A DNA stretch of 64,000 nucleotides from CAIYTF01 sp963664845. Lineage in GTDB: Bacteria; Bacteroidota; Ignavibacteria; Ignavibacteriales; Ignavibacteriaceae. Where the stretch lies: positions 1,550,001 to 1,614,000 of the forward strand of contig OY761615.1 of the NCBI GenBank assembly GCA_963664845.1. Direction: 5' to 3'. Below the pieces are notes generated by a model that was given only the letters and a program-made list of their open reading frames with translations, had not been told where the DNA came from and made no database searches. Position numbers and translations under genes: made by a program. Each line of letters begins with the position of its first letter. Position 1 is the first letter of the stretch. Positions 24,479-33,109 of this stretch are shown one piece after another.

Positions 24479-26404
24479 CTATTTCGCTATCAGCACTACC
24501 TGGGCGCGGTCGGCTTTGACGATATCGGTATAAAATTTACGGTATTCCTGATAGTTCTTCGCGGGGATTTCATATGCATCTATCTCGCGGGTTCTGATAT
24601 ACTGAATCCTAGATTCGTCAAGCGCAACCGTTTTTGCCGTGAATGACCCGAACGAGGTGGTAAGATTGACCGCGACGGGCAGGGACTCAACTTTATAAGA
24701 TGAGGGCAGCATATAGGTTATGGTATCGATCTCAAGATAGGGATACGCAATGCGTACCGGTGAATAGCGCTGACTCACGTCTGCAGGCACCCAGGTTATT
24801 TTTTCTGACAGATCCGGTTGAAAGAAAATGCGGGAGCCTGTCTGCGTGCAGAATTTAGGCAGCTGCGCACTTATGCTGAGCCCGAGCAGCGTATCGTGCG
24901 TGTCCAATCCGCTGAATGTGAATTGCAGCTTATCAAAATTGGGAACAGCCAGTGTTTTAACCACCCATTTCCTGCGGTCTTCGGGTGAGTCATCTGCAAG
25001 TGCCCCCGTTATCTGGAATTGCTCATTTCCCTTCCACGCCAATTTGCTATCCACGTCGCCTGAGCCGCCAATAACAAGTTTAACTGCTGCATTGCGGAAT
25101 TGGGTGTTAATTGCTGCTTTGGAAACCGGAGTATGAACAACCACACCGCCGGTGGATGTAAGCATGAGTGCATTCCGGTTTTCCGTGAAGCTCCCCAGTT
25201 TTCCTGCCGGTAACGTTGTGCTGGTGCATTCAAGCCAAACGGTATCTTTTTCCAGAGGGGCGCAAAGAATAACATGGTTAAAATGATTTGAGGGGAATTC
25301 ATTAATAAACGTGTAGCGATGCTGTCCTGCTTTAATAAGGACGGGATATGAGGTTATTCCCGCCTCTTTTAACAATGCCTTCATATAGTTTGCGAGCGCC
25401 TTGCAATCACCATAGCCATGTTCATGCACATATTTTGCATCAAACGGCTGCCATCCGCCTATCCCGAGCTGAATGCTTATATAGCGGGAACGCTTCTGCA
25501 GATAGGAATAAAGGCCGGCAATCTTATCATGTGCATCGGTAAGCTTGTCAGTCAACTCATGAACGTCTTTTTTTGCGGCTTCAGGCAGAACGTCCCGTTC
25601 TTTATATAGTTCATAGTTCCATTCCCCAAATTCCTTCCAGCTTTCCATCGAGCCCTTATGCCCGTCCAGTTCAAATTTCACGGGAGCGACCATAACCAGC
25701 GCGCCGAGATCTTCATAATCTTCACCATAGGCATCTTTTGCAAGCTTCGGCTGCATCGAAGCTTTCCACACGTATAGTGTCTTGCTGCCGTCCTGTGTAA
25801 TTTCCGGTTTCAGGGAATCGGTGTTGCACCAGTAGCGAAGCTTAATATCGGAAGGAATGAGTATTTCATATTTGGTGTTTTCAACCGGATGGATTGAACC
25901 TCTGGTGCTCCATGAAGGCCAGTTCAGATAGCCGTTATAATAGTACTCGTACGTGTATTCCACGGTATACGGATAGCGGTCATTGTACAGTTCGGCAATA
26001 CGTATCCGGGCATCGTCATAGAGTGTGCCATTCCCAGTTGCCAGATGGTCTATAATATCTTCTTTCTCCAGCTCGCGCAGTTCATTACCCTCAGCATCAA
26101 AAAGCTTTCCTTCAAGTGATTCCAGTTTATGGAACTGATCATAGGACAGGCCAATTGCACCTTCATCGCGTCCGTCTTTGTTAAATATGGTAACCGCGAA
26201 TGTTTCCTTGCAATATGCTTTGCGTTCACTCTTCACTTCAAGTCGTTGGATTTTTTTGCGAACCACGGCATCGGCATCTTTCTTCAGTATAGCAGGAATT
26301 TTATCTGCAGCATATTCCTTGTCGCCCCCGGCCATTGCTGATCCCGTAACAAAACACAAAACAAACAAGAGCACCAGGTTTAGTCTCAACAGCAAATGTT
26401 TCAT
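24479..26404 (-). CDS. DUF3857/transglutaminase-like secreted protein, catalytic Cys and His present
   Basis: Start moved to ATG at 26404, giving 641 residues with a signal peptide (MKHLLLRLNLVLLFVLCFVTGSAMAGG); a longer frame would begin 120 bp inside the upstream gene. DUF3857 spans about residues 45-270. A transglutaminase core follows with C334 in HGYGDCKALANYMKALLKEAGI and H377 in PSNHFNHVIL, then E392 in WLECTS in place of the usual Asp. So a Cys-His-Glu triad is possible. The C-terminal 200 residues are a beta-rich DUF3857-associated region. The ATG overlaps the TAA of the upstream paralogue (TAATG), so the two are coupled. Location should be periplasm or outer surface. Substrate unknown. 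Confidence 0.8.
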   Translation of the reverse strand: MKHLLLRLNLVLLFVLCFVTGSAMAGGDKEYAADKIPAILKKDADAVVRKKIQRLEVKSERKAYCKETFAVTIFNKDGRDEGAIGLSYDQFHKLESLEGKLFDAEGNELRELEKEDIIDHLATGNGTLYDDARIRIAELYNDRYPYTVEYTYEYYYNGYLNWPSWSTRGSIHPVENTKYEILIPSDIKLRYWCNTDSLKPEITQDGSKTLYVWKASMQPKLAKDAYGEDYEDLGALVMVAPVKFELDGHKGSMESWKEFGEWNYELYKERDVLPEAAKKDVHELTDKLTDAHDKIAGLYSYLQKRSRYISIQLGIGGWQPFDAKYVHEHGYGDCKALANYMKALLKEAGITSYPVLIKAGQHRYTFINEFPSNHFNHVILCAPLEKDTVWLECTSTTLPAGKLGSFTENRNALMLTSTGGVVVHTPVSKAAINTQFRNAAVKLVIGGSGDVDSKLAWKGNEQFQITGALADDSPEDRRKWVVKTLAVPNFDKLQFTFSGLDTHDTLLGLSISAQLPKFCTQTGSRIFFQPDLSEKITWVPADVSQRYSPVRIAYPYLEIDTITYMLPSSYKVESLPVAVNLTTSFGSFTAKTVALDESRIQYIRTREIDAYEIPAKNYQEYRKFYTDIVKADRAQVVLIAK

Positions 26405-28512
26405 TATTTGGCTTTCTGCTTTTTTGCTTTTGTTTCGGTTTTTTCTGTAGCTGCAGCCGGCACCTTGTTTTGGGGTTCTTCCACAGGTGGTGCAATTGCA
26501 GCAGGCGGTGCTGCCGGTTTGCACCGGGTAAGCACCAGTTGTTCGGACTCACTTGCAACAACCTGATTATAGAAGTCCCGCACAAGTGCATAGTAGTTGG
26601 GGTTGATCTGGTTTTCGTTCACCTGATATGAATAGCGCACCTGGAAACGGCCATCTACCACCTGACTGCGCCGCGTATAGACAAGTGCCTTGCTTGCCGC
26701 GGTGAACGTGCGGTCGGGCAGGCCATCCTTGATCTCAAAACTGTCTGGCAGGACAATGGACACCAGGTTTGTCAAATCTCTGCCATAACCATAATCTATG
26801 GCAAATTTTCGTTTTTCCGTCTTGAAGGGGTTATCACGATGCCGGTTTAGGATATGCGGATTAAGAAATATCATGTCACCGTTATTCTGTGCATAGGACG
26901 ATGAGGATATCTTTGCATAGATACCAAAGGGCACATTGAGACTGTCTTTCCCCGTAACAGAAACAGAATCAATCTGTATCCCGCTTTTTTCGGTTTCCAG
27001 AAACTCTTTTGCAAGATCAATTTCTTTCTTGTCTTTTAATGCATCCCGGTTAAAGAAAGCGCCATACTCCCGGAAACCATCCCGCATATCTCCCTCAATG
27101 GTGCCGTCAGGTTTAAGAGAAATGTTTGTAAACGTCGATTCAATATTTTTCTTTTTTGAAGTAATGCCCACCCATTCAAGAGGCTCCGGTTTGATAACCA
27201 GTCCGGTCACGCCAAGCACTTTTGTGGGCAACAGATCGTATGGGCGTTTGGCATCGGTAGGATCGAGAAACCAGGTTGCCTCGCCTGCTTTTACCCTGGT
27301 GAGGACATAATTGAATTGTGAAATTATGGGATATAAGTCCTGTATCTTGCCGTTGCCGCGTGTGCTTACGAGTACAGGATCGGCCGCGATGCCCGCATAA
27401 CGGAGCATTGAGATAAACAGGAATTCTATTTCGGCATTGTTTCCTTTTTTTGTATCAAGAACATCGTTGATGTCCTGGGTTGCCCAGCACGTATTGTTAC
27501 CGGTTCGTGTTATTGCACCTGACACCCAGTTATAAATGGCAATCATTTTTTCTTCCGGTGTTGTGCAATGTGCCACAACCGTATCAACAATTTTCCTTAG
27601 CGCACGCGTGTTATCAATTTTTCCGCAGAAGTTTTTATCATCGATAAGATCTTCCACGAGTTTCTCCCAGGTATTGAGCACGTGCTTAATGCCACCACCA
27701 TGCATGGCATAGGCGCTGAGTTGAAATTCAACACTGCTGTTGTAATCGGACAAGGTTGTAATAAAAGGTTCTTCTTTGAGGGCCGGCACATTTTCCATTA
27801 CATAATGTTGTTGCCGGCACTTAACAATCCGGTCGCCAAAGTAGGCCGCTGCCGGCCCTTGAAATGGTTGCACAACATCATTGAACTCCTTAACCGCAAA
27901 CTGTTCATAACCGGTTGTAACTGCTGCATAGGCAATGCTGTGTGGAACTGTTACCAGATATTCGCTCCAACGTGTTGGGAAACTGCTCTGAAATGACCAT
28001 CCGGGAAGCCTGAAGGTGTTATGATAGATCACGGTATACCTGTACTCAAAAACACAACCCGGTTTCAAACCCGGCATGGTGAAGCTTTTCTTCTTTAACT
28101 CACCTCGAACCGTTTCTTCAAATATATCCTTCTTTTTCAGATCTAACTGTTTTACCTGGCCGTCAGCCTCAAGGGCATAGGTGATCCCTTCAACATCTTC
28201 CACCCGGTCAGATTCCCGGCCATCATGGAAAAAGATATCTTCTTTGGCGGCGTCGAATCCGTTGGGTGTGATTATTTTTACCCGTTTGTGGGTTTTATAT
28301 ACTATTTCCATTTCATCATTAAATGAGGATTCGCCATAATCGCTCAGAATAACCGCGGCAGCATTGGTATCGGCGGCGTAGATTTTCATTTCAAGATCAG
28401 CGCGGGGAATGTCGCCCCATTTAACGGGAGCATCCTGGGTAAAAACAAATGAGGAGCAGATGAAGAAGCAAACAAAAACAACGGGAATTTTTCCAAAAAA
28501 CGCAGAAATCAT
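26404..28512 (-). CDS. DUF3857/transglutaminase-like protein lacking the catalytic Cys and His
   Basis: A 702-residue secreted protein (signal peptide about 1-25, ending VFTQD). DUF3857 covers about 50-270. In the transglutaminase core the block KKGNNAEIEFLFISMLRYAGI has Asn359 where KGDCKD-type enzymes carry the catalytic Cys, and FNY (Y402) replaces FNH. The Asp of FLDPTD (D417) is kept. It is therefore very likely a non-catalytic relative, as several DUF3857 proteins are. The C-terminus ends in a low-complexity Pro/Ala/Lys tail. Paralogous to 28816-30873 over the full length. Operon with the downstream gene by stop-start overlap. Confidence 0.8.
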   Translation of the reverse strand: MISAFFGKIPVVFVCFFICSSFVFTQDAPVKWGDIPRADLEMKIYAADTNAAAVILSDYGESSFNDEMEIVYKTHKRVKIITPNGFDAAKEDIFFHDGRESDRVEDVEGITYALEADGQVKQLDLKKKDIFEETVRGELKKKSFTMPGLKPGCVFEYRYTVIYHNTFRLPGWSFQSSFPTRWSEYLVTVPHSIAYAAVTTGYEQFAVKEFNDVVQPFQGPAAAYFGDRIVKCRQQHYVMENVPALKEEPFITTLSDYNSSVEFQLSAYAMHGGGIKHVLNTWEKLVEDLIDDKNFCGKIDNTRALRKIVDTVVAHCTTPEEKMIAIYNWVSGAITRTGNNTCWATQDINDVLDTKKGNNAEIEFLFISMLRYAGIAADPVLVSTRGNGKIQDLYPIISQFNYVLTRVKAGEATWFLDPTDAKRPYDLLPTKVLGVTGLVIKPEPLEWVGITSKKKNIESTFTNISLKPDGTIEGDMRDGFREYGAFFNRDALKDKKEIDLAKEFLETEKSGIQIDSVSVTGKDSLNVPFGIYAKISSSSYAQNNGDMIFLNPHILNRHRDNPFKTEKRKFAIDYGYGRDLTNLVSIVLPDSFEIKDGLPDRTFTAASKALVYTRRSQVVDGRFQVRYSYQVNENQINPNYYALVRDFYNQVVASESEQLVLTRCKPAAPPAAIAPPVEEPQNKVPAAATEKTETKAKKQKAK

Positions 28513-28815
28513 GTACGTACCCTTTGCCTGAAACTTAACAGAAATAACAACTATTTACGGTTATGCAGTGGTGCCTGGGAGATACAACAACTCTTTTCAA
28601 TCCCTTAAAGATGTCGATATAATCTGACAAATACCCTTAATTAAAATTACGGTTATCGGTCGAAACATGCAACTAATCGGGAACATGATTTCCGCAATCA
28701 ATCATTTGCAATGCACAGTGTTGACCTGGCGGCATAAAGAAAGTCAGGTTAAATGGATACTCCGGTAATATAATACAGTAATCAACCGAAGGAGTGTTTT
28801 TCAGTTTGCAGTTTA
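28513..28815. other. Intergenic region between DUF3857 paralogues
   Basis: This 303-bp gap separates two paralogues on the minus strand. I see no hairpin terminator with a T tract. It may hold a promoter for the 26404-28512 gene. Confidence 0.35.
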
Positions 28816-30873
28816 CTACTTTCCCCTTTTTTGTTTCTTGCTGCTTTTTTCTGTCGATGGAGCCGGCGTTTCCGGTTTTGGGTCTTCAACCGGAGGCGTA
28901 TCTGACACGTTCAGAACAGTTGGGTGTCGTAAGCCCAGGCCGATTGTCTCGGATTCACTTGCGACCACTTTATTAATGAAATCACGTACGCTTGCATAGT
29001 AGTTTGGTTTGATCTCTGTTTGATTAATTTGCAATTTATAGCGAACACTAAGGTGTCCACCCTCATACTGACTTCGTCTTGAATATGTCAAAGCACCACT
29101 GAGCACTGACAAATTTATATTTTGCAAAGAGTCTCTAATCTCCAAACTCTCCGGCAGACTGATAGTTACCAAATGAGTAATGTCGCGGCAATAACCAAAG
29201 TCAATCGGAAATTTCCGTGTTTCAGCTTTAAATGGATTATCCCGATTTCTGCGAATAAAGTGCGGGTTCAGAAAAACTGCATTTCCACTAAACTGCGCAT
29301 AAGAAGTGGATTTTATCTTTGCATTAATAATGAACGGAACCTCCAGACTATCTTTTCCCAATACAAGAACCGAGTCTATTTGTATTCCATTTATATCCGT
29401 CTGGAGATATTCTTTGGCCAGTTCCATTTCTTTCTGCGTTTTTAATGCATCCCGATTAAACAACGCTCCGTATTGGAGAAACCCATCTTGCATCTCCCCT
29501 TCGATAGCCCCATCAGGTTTAAGTGAGATTGTTGTGACAGTTGATTCAATATATTTATTGTTTGAAGTGACTGCCACCCATTCGATCGGATCTGGTTTTA
29601 TTACGAGTCCGGTAACGCCGTGCACTTTTGCCGGCAGTAGGTCATAGGACCGATCTAAATCAGTTGGGTCAAGAAAGTAGGATACAGAATCAATTTTTGC
29701 CCGAGTCAGCACATAATTAAATTGCGAAGTTATCGGATATAGCCCTTGAATGCTTCCGTTTCCGCGTGTACTCAGAATAACCGGATCTGCCTGAATTCCC
29801 GCATAACGCAACATGGAAATAAAGAGAATAGTAATCTCTGTGCCAGAACCTTTCTTATTATCCAGAACATCATTAATCTCATCAGACATAAAGAGTAAAC
29901 CGCCACCGGTATAAACAATTGTATTTACTATCCAGTTATGCAACGCTATCATCTTCTCTTTAGGAGTAGTAAGGTTGGCTGTAATTTTATCAACAATCTT
30001 TCTTAAGGCACGGGTATTATCAATTTTTTTGCCAAAATATTCACTCGTCAGCAAGTTCGCCACCAGCTTATCCCAAGTATCAAGCACCTTCTCAACTCCG
30101 CCGTAACGTCCTGCAATCGCACTCAACTGAAACTCAACTTTACTCCGGTAATCCTCCAACGTTGTTATATAAGGTTCTTCTCTTAGTGCTGGAACATCAG
30201 CCATAGCGTATCGTAGTTTTCTGCATCCATTCTCCGCTGGATTGTTTTCATCAACTACTAAAGGTTCAAATCCTTGAATAACTGAAGTAAAATCAAATGC
30301 CGCAGGTGGTTCCACCCGATACTCGCTCCATCGTGTGGGCTCGCTACTTTGAAACGACCAGCCAGGCAGCTGGTAAATGCTTCGTTTCAGGATTTTATAT
30401 CTATATTCGAAAACGCAACCCGAGGTTACTCCTGGAAGAGTGAACGCCAATCTCTTGAATGAACCGGTTACAGTTTCTTCATGAATATCCGCTGCCTTTA
30501 ATTCACTTTTTGTTACACTCCCGTCAGCTGTAAGCGTATACGTTGTTCCGTCTATGTCGGAGATTTTATCCCCGCCGTCTATTTTGTAAAAATATACCAC
30601 TACTTTTGCCATAGCAAAACCCTTGGGAGTAAGAATCTTTATGCGTTTATGTACTTTAAATTCTATCCCCTCACCATATAAAAATGTAGATTCTCCGAAA
30701 TCACATAAAATAACTGCGGCTGCATTGGTATCCGCCGAATAGGTTTTCATTTCGAGATCTGCACGGGGTATTTCGCCCCATTTGATTGGAGGAGCCTGGG
30801 CATAAGAGACGGACAGACAAAGAAGGAATGACAAGAATAACAAATTCACCGATTTGAGAGAATAGGAAGCCAT
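28816..30873 (-). CDS. DUF3857/transglutaminase-like protein lacking the catalytic Cys and His (paralogue)
   Basis: A 685-residue protein with signal peptide (MASYSLKSVNLLFLSFLLCLSVSYAQ). Closely related over its whole length to the 702-residue neighbour: shared openings KWGEIPRADLEMKTYSADTN, shared core FISMLRYAGIQADPVILSTRGNGSIQGLYPITSQFNYVLTR, shared FLDPTD and a Lys-rich tail. In the active-site block KKGSGTEITILF there is no Cys, and FNY replaces FNH, as in the neighbour. The two therefore lost catalysis before or at duplication. First gene of the cluster in the direction of transcription. Function unknown. Confidence 0.8.
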   Translation of the reverse strand: MASYSLKSVNLLFLSFLLCLSVSYAQAPPIKWGEIPRADLEMKTYSADTNAAAVILCDFGESTFLYGEGIEFKVHKRIKILTPKGFAMAKVVVYFYKIDGGDKISDIDGTTYTLTADGSVTKSELKAADIHEETVTGSFKRLAFTLPGVTSGCVFEYRYKILKRSIYQLPGWSFQSSEPTRWSEYRVEPPAAFDFTSVIQGFEPLVVDENNPAENGCRKLRYAMADVPALREEPYITTLEDYRSKVEFQLSAIAGRYGGVEKVLDTWDKLVANLLTSEYFGKKIDNTRALRKIVDKITANLTTPKEKMIALHNWIVNTIVYTGGGLLFMSDEINDVLDNKKGSGTEITILFISMLRYAGIQADPVILSTRGNGSIQGLYPITSQFNYVLTRAKIDSVSYFLDPTDLDRSYDLLPAKVHGVTGLVIKPDPIEWVAVTSNNKYIESTVTTISLKPDGAIEGEMQDGFLQYGALFNRDALKTQKEMELAKEYLQTDINGIQIDSVLVLGKDSLEVPFIINAKIKSTSYAQFSGNAVFLNPHFIRRNRDNPFKAETRKFPIDFGYCRDITHLVTISLPESLEIRDSLQNINLSVLSGALTYSRRSQYEGGHLSVRYKLQINQTEIKPNYYASVRDFINKVVASESETIGLGLRHPTVLNVSDTPPVEDPKPETPAPSTEKSSKKQKRGK

Positions 30874-31237
30874 AAAGATACCCTTAGTCTAAATATAACA
30901 GAATGTATATCACCTGATAATTAGCAGCAATGCCCCGATTTAACGACAGTTTCGGCTTTTTGAAAAGCCGCAAGATAATTGCGACCCACAGCAGAGATTG
31001 TCTGCAAGGAATAAAACCGTTGTATAAATTTACGGTTATCCCGGTGAAAGTACAAATAAGCTGTACATTTTTAAGGCGAGTGTTCAAAAATATTTTGGGG
31101 CTGCATAGCTATTATATAGCAGACTATCTATGTGCCGCCAGCACAGAATGATATATTAAAACCCAAGCTGAAAGAGCAAAATAGTTAAGCATAAAATCGG
31201 AGAAACAAGTACTTTTCATATAATAATAATTAAAATT
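30874..31237. other. Intergenic region, divergent promoters
   Basis: A 364-bp AT-rich spacer between the minus-strand DUF3857 gene and plus-strand yjbQ. It contains a small hairpin TTTCGGCTTTTTGAAAAGCC around 30950-30972. No other gene or RNA was recognised. Confidence 0.4.
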
Positions 31238-31669
31238 GTGAGCACTTTGAAGATCATCCAAAAAGAAATAACACTCCCGGATTACCGCCGTGGATTTCAC
31301 CTCATTACCGACAAAATATACAGTGCCGTGCCTGAGCTGGCACAGTTTCAACAGGGAACGGCTCAGATATTTATTAAGCACACATCCGCTTCACTAACGT
31401 TGAATGAGAATGCCGACCGGGATGTGCGTACTAATTTTGAAACATTCTTCAATCATCTCGTTCCCGAATCGTTCCCGCGATTTGAGCACACTTCTGAAGG
31501 CCGGGATGATATGCCTGCACATTTGAAAAGCTCCCTGCTTGGTGCATCTGTTTCCGTTCCCATAACGAACGGCAGGTTCAATCTTGGTACGTGGCAGGGA
31601 ATATATCTCTGCGAACACCGGGACTATGGAGGGCGAAGAAGACTGGTGATAACCTTGATGGGTGAATGA
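31238..31669 (+). CDS. YjbQ/UPF0047 family protein
   Basis: A 143-residue protein with the YjbQ fold signature: QIFIKHTSASLTLNENADRDVR in the N-terminal half, EHTSEGRDDMPAHLKSSLLGASVSVPI in the middle, and LGTWQGIYLCEHRD near the end. Members form trimers and some show weak thiamine-phosphate synthase activity, but the physiological role is unsettled. Start is GTG at 31238; no in-frame ATG gives the full conserved N-terminus. Convergent with the DJ-1/PfpI gene, with a terminator between. Confidence 0.92.
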   Translation: MSTLKIIQKEITLPDYRRGFHLITDKIYSAVPELAQFQQGTAQIFIKHTSASLTLNENADRDVRTNFETFFNHLVPESFPRFEHTSEGRDDMPAHLKSSLLGASVSVPITNGRFNLGTWQGIYLCEHRDYGGRRRLVITLMGE

Positions 31670-31680
31670 AAACTCTCTTA

Positions 31681-31718
31681 ATAAAAAAATCCGGGAGAAA
31701 GTCACCCTTCTGCCCGGA
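31681..31718 (-). terminator. Rho-independent terminator after DJ-1/PfpI gene
   Basis: Stem TCCGGG (31690-31695) pairs with CCCGGA (31713-31718), extended by AGAA/TTCT. On the minus strand it is followed by ATTTTTTTAT. It may also end yjbQ from the other side, but lacks T on that strand. Confidence 0.8.
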
Positions 31719-31743
31719 CGAATAATCTATTCCTGCTGTATAG

Positions 31744-32325
31744 CTAGGGTTCGATCTTTGTACCCAGAACCACGAGAAACTTTGCAATCCAGTCTGGATG
31801 CGCTGGCCAAGCCGGAGCAGTGACCAGATTACCGTCAACGGTTGCCTTATCAACGGGGATGCTCGCAAAGGTTCCGCCGCATCCATTAACTTCAGGGCCA
31901 ACGGCCGGATAGGAACTGCATGACCTGCCCTTCAAAACCCCCGCAGCAGCCAGAATTTGAGGACCATGACAAATTGCTGCGACCGGCAGATTTTTTTCGA
32001 AGAAATAACGGGTGAGCTGCAACACTTTTTCGTTGAGACGCAAATACTCCGGTGCACGTCCTCCGGGAATGACCAGTGCGTCATAATCTTCAACCTTTAT
32101 CTCATCGAATGTGGCATTAAGCGTGAAATTATGACCGGGTTTTTCAGAATAGGTTTGATCACCCTCAAAATCATGGATGGCCGTGCGTACATGATCGCTT
32201 GCTTTTTTATCCGGGCATACCGCGTGCACCGTGTGCCCCACCATCAGCAAAGCCTGGAATGGCACCATGACTTCATAATCTTCAACAAAATCGCCGACCA
32301 GCATCAGAATCTTTTTAGCAGCCAT
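31744..32325 (-). CDS. DJ-1/PfpI family protein
   Basis: A 193-residue cytosolic protein with the class I glutamine-amidotransferase-like fold. The nucleophile elbow AICHGPQILAAAG carries the conserved Cys with its His neighbour, DYDALVIPGGRAPEYLR is the oxyanion/PGG block, and the acidic residue upstream (GDFVEDYEV) is the third signature. The family includes PfpI-type proteases, glyoxalase III-like hydrolases and stress proteins, and sequence alone does not choose between them. No operon partner. Confidence 0.9.
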   Translation of the reverse strand: MAAKKILMLVGDFVEDYEVMVPFQALLMVGHTVHAVCPDKKASDHVRTAIHDFEGDQTYSEKPGHNFTLNATFDEIKVEDYDALVIPGGRAPEYLRLNEKVLQLTRYFFEKNLPVAAICHGPQILAAAGVLKGRSCSSYPAVGPEVNGCGGTFASIPVDKATVDGNLVTAPAWPAHPDWIAKFLVVLGTKIEP

Positions 32326-32639
32326 AGAATTCTCCTAATAATGTTGTATAAAAATAATATATAAAGAAGTGCGTCCCACGCGATCGAATGGTTTGCTGAT
32401 GTTGACCGCATTGCCCTGGGACAATTATGAATAGAAACACGGCGTGTATAGTATAAAATTCCGGGATAAAAAGAAATGGAAAATCAAGAGGAGAATTTGC
32501 ATGGGAAGAGTCTATGGACTAATTGGTAATCTGCCTATCTGCATTTGGAGAATAAACCTTCGAGTTAAGCCGGATTGTCCCCAGTTTTGCTGACGGGGGT
32601 TGCCTTTCCAAGAACAGAATCAAGAACCACTTGGCCACA
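32326..32639. other. Intergenic region
   Basis: A 314-bp spacer between two minus-strand genes. It must hold the promoter of the DJ-1 gene and the end of the two-CW gene. I see nothing else. Confidence 0.35.
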
Positions 32640-32942
32640 TTATGATTTCAGTCGCACAAAAATATCCTTCGAGCTCTGATGGTTTTGCCCTTCCTGAGTT
32701 CCAACCAACTGATAAAATTCGCACTTCATGCAATTGCCGAGCTTTTGCGCAAATGAACCCTGAACAGCACCGCCACAGAGCGTCCCGGTCAAAGCCCAAC
32801 AGGCGCGTCCGCCATTTTTGCCATGGTTTATTCCGTTCGTCCGAACTTCAATTGCAGCCGGGCATATTCCCAGCTCTTTCACTTTTAGTCCACCTTTTTC
32901 CCTGCCACATTTTTTGAATTCCCAGCAATTTACCGACGACAT
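32640..32942 (-). CDS. Two-CW domain protein (small Cys-rich protein)
   Basis: A 100-residue protein whose layout matches the two-CW type: CWEFKKCGRE (C6, C12), LGICPA (C27), GGRACW (C48), GTLCGG (C56), and NCMKCEFYQLVGTQEG (C71, C74). Seven regularly spaced Cys suggest metal or redox binding. In other bacteria this domain often accompanies chemotaxis or PAS sensors, but here it is a free-standing protein with no sensor partner. No signal peptide. Confidence 0.8.
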   Translation of the reverse strand: MSSVNCWEFKKCGREKGGLKVKELGICPAAIEVRTNGINHGKNGGRACWALTGTLCGGAVQGSFAQKLGNCMKCEFYQLVGTQEGQNHQSSKDIFVRLKS

Positions 32943-33109
32943 AACGTTACCCTTCCAGATTATAGTGAATAAACCTCAGCAAGGAAAACGCATATAGTTA
33001 CAAATATTTGCTGAGTCTCAACCGTTTTGTCATTATCGGAACTTTATCCAAAAAGTTAAGGAAGCGGTCAAAACAGTATCCGACCGGTTGAATCACAGGT
33101 TTCCCCGTT

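Noticed and set aside
26405..26524. Longer start of the 24479 DUF3857 gene
   Set aside because: The added 40 residues are Cys-rich nonsense inside the upstream gene; ATG at 26404 gives a proper signal peptide and a stop-start overlap.
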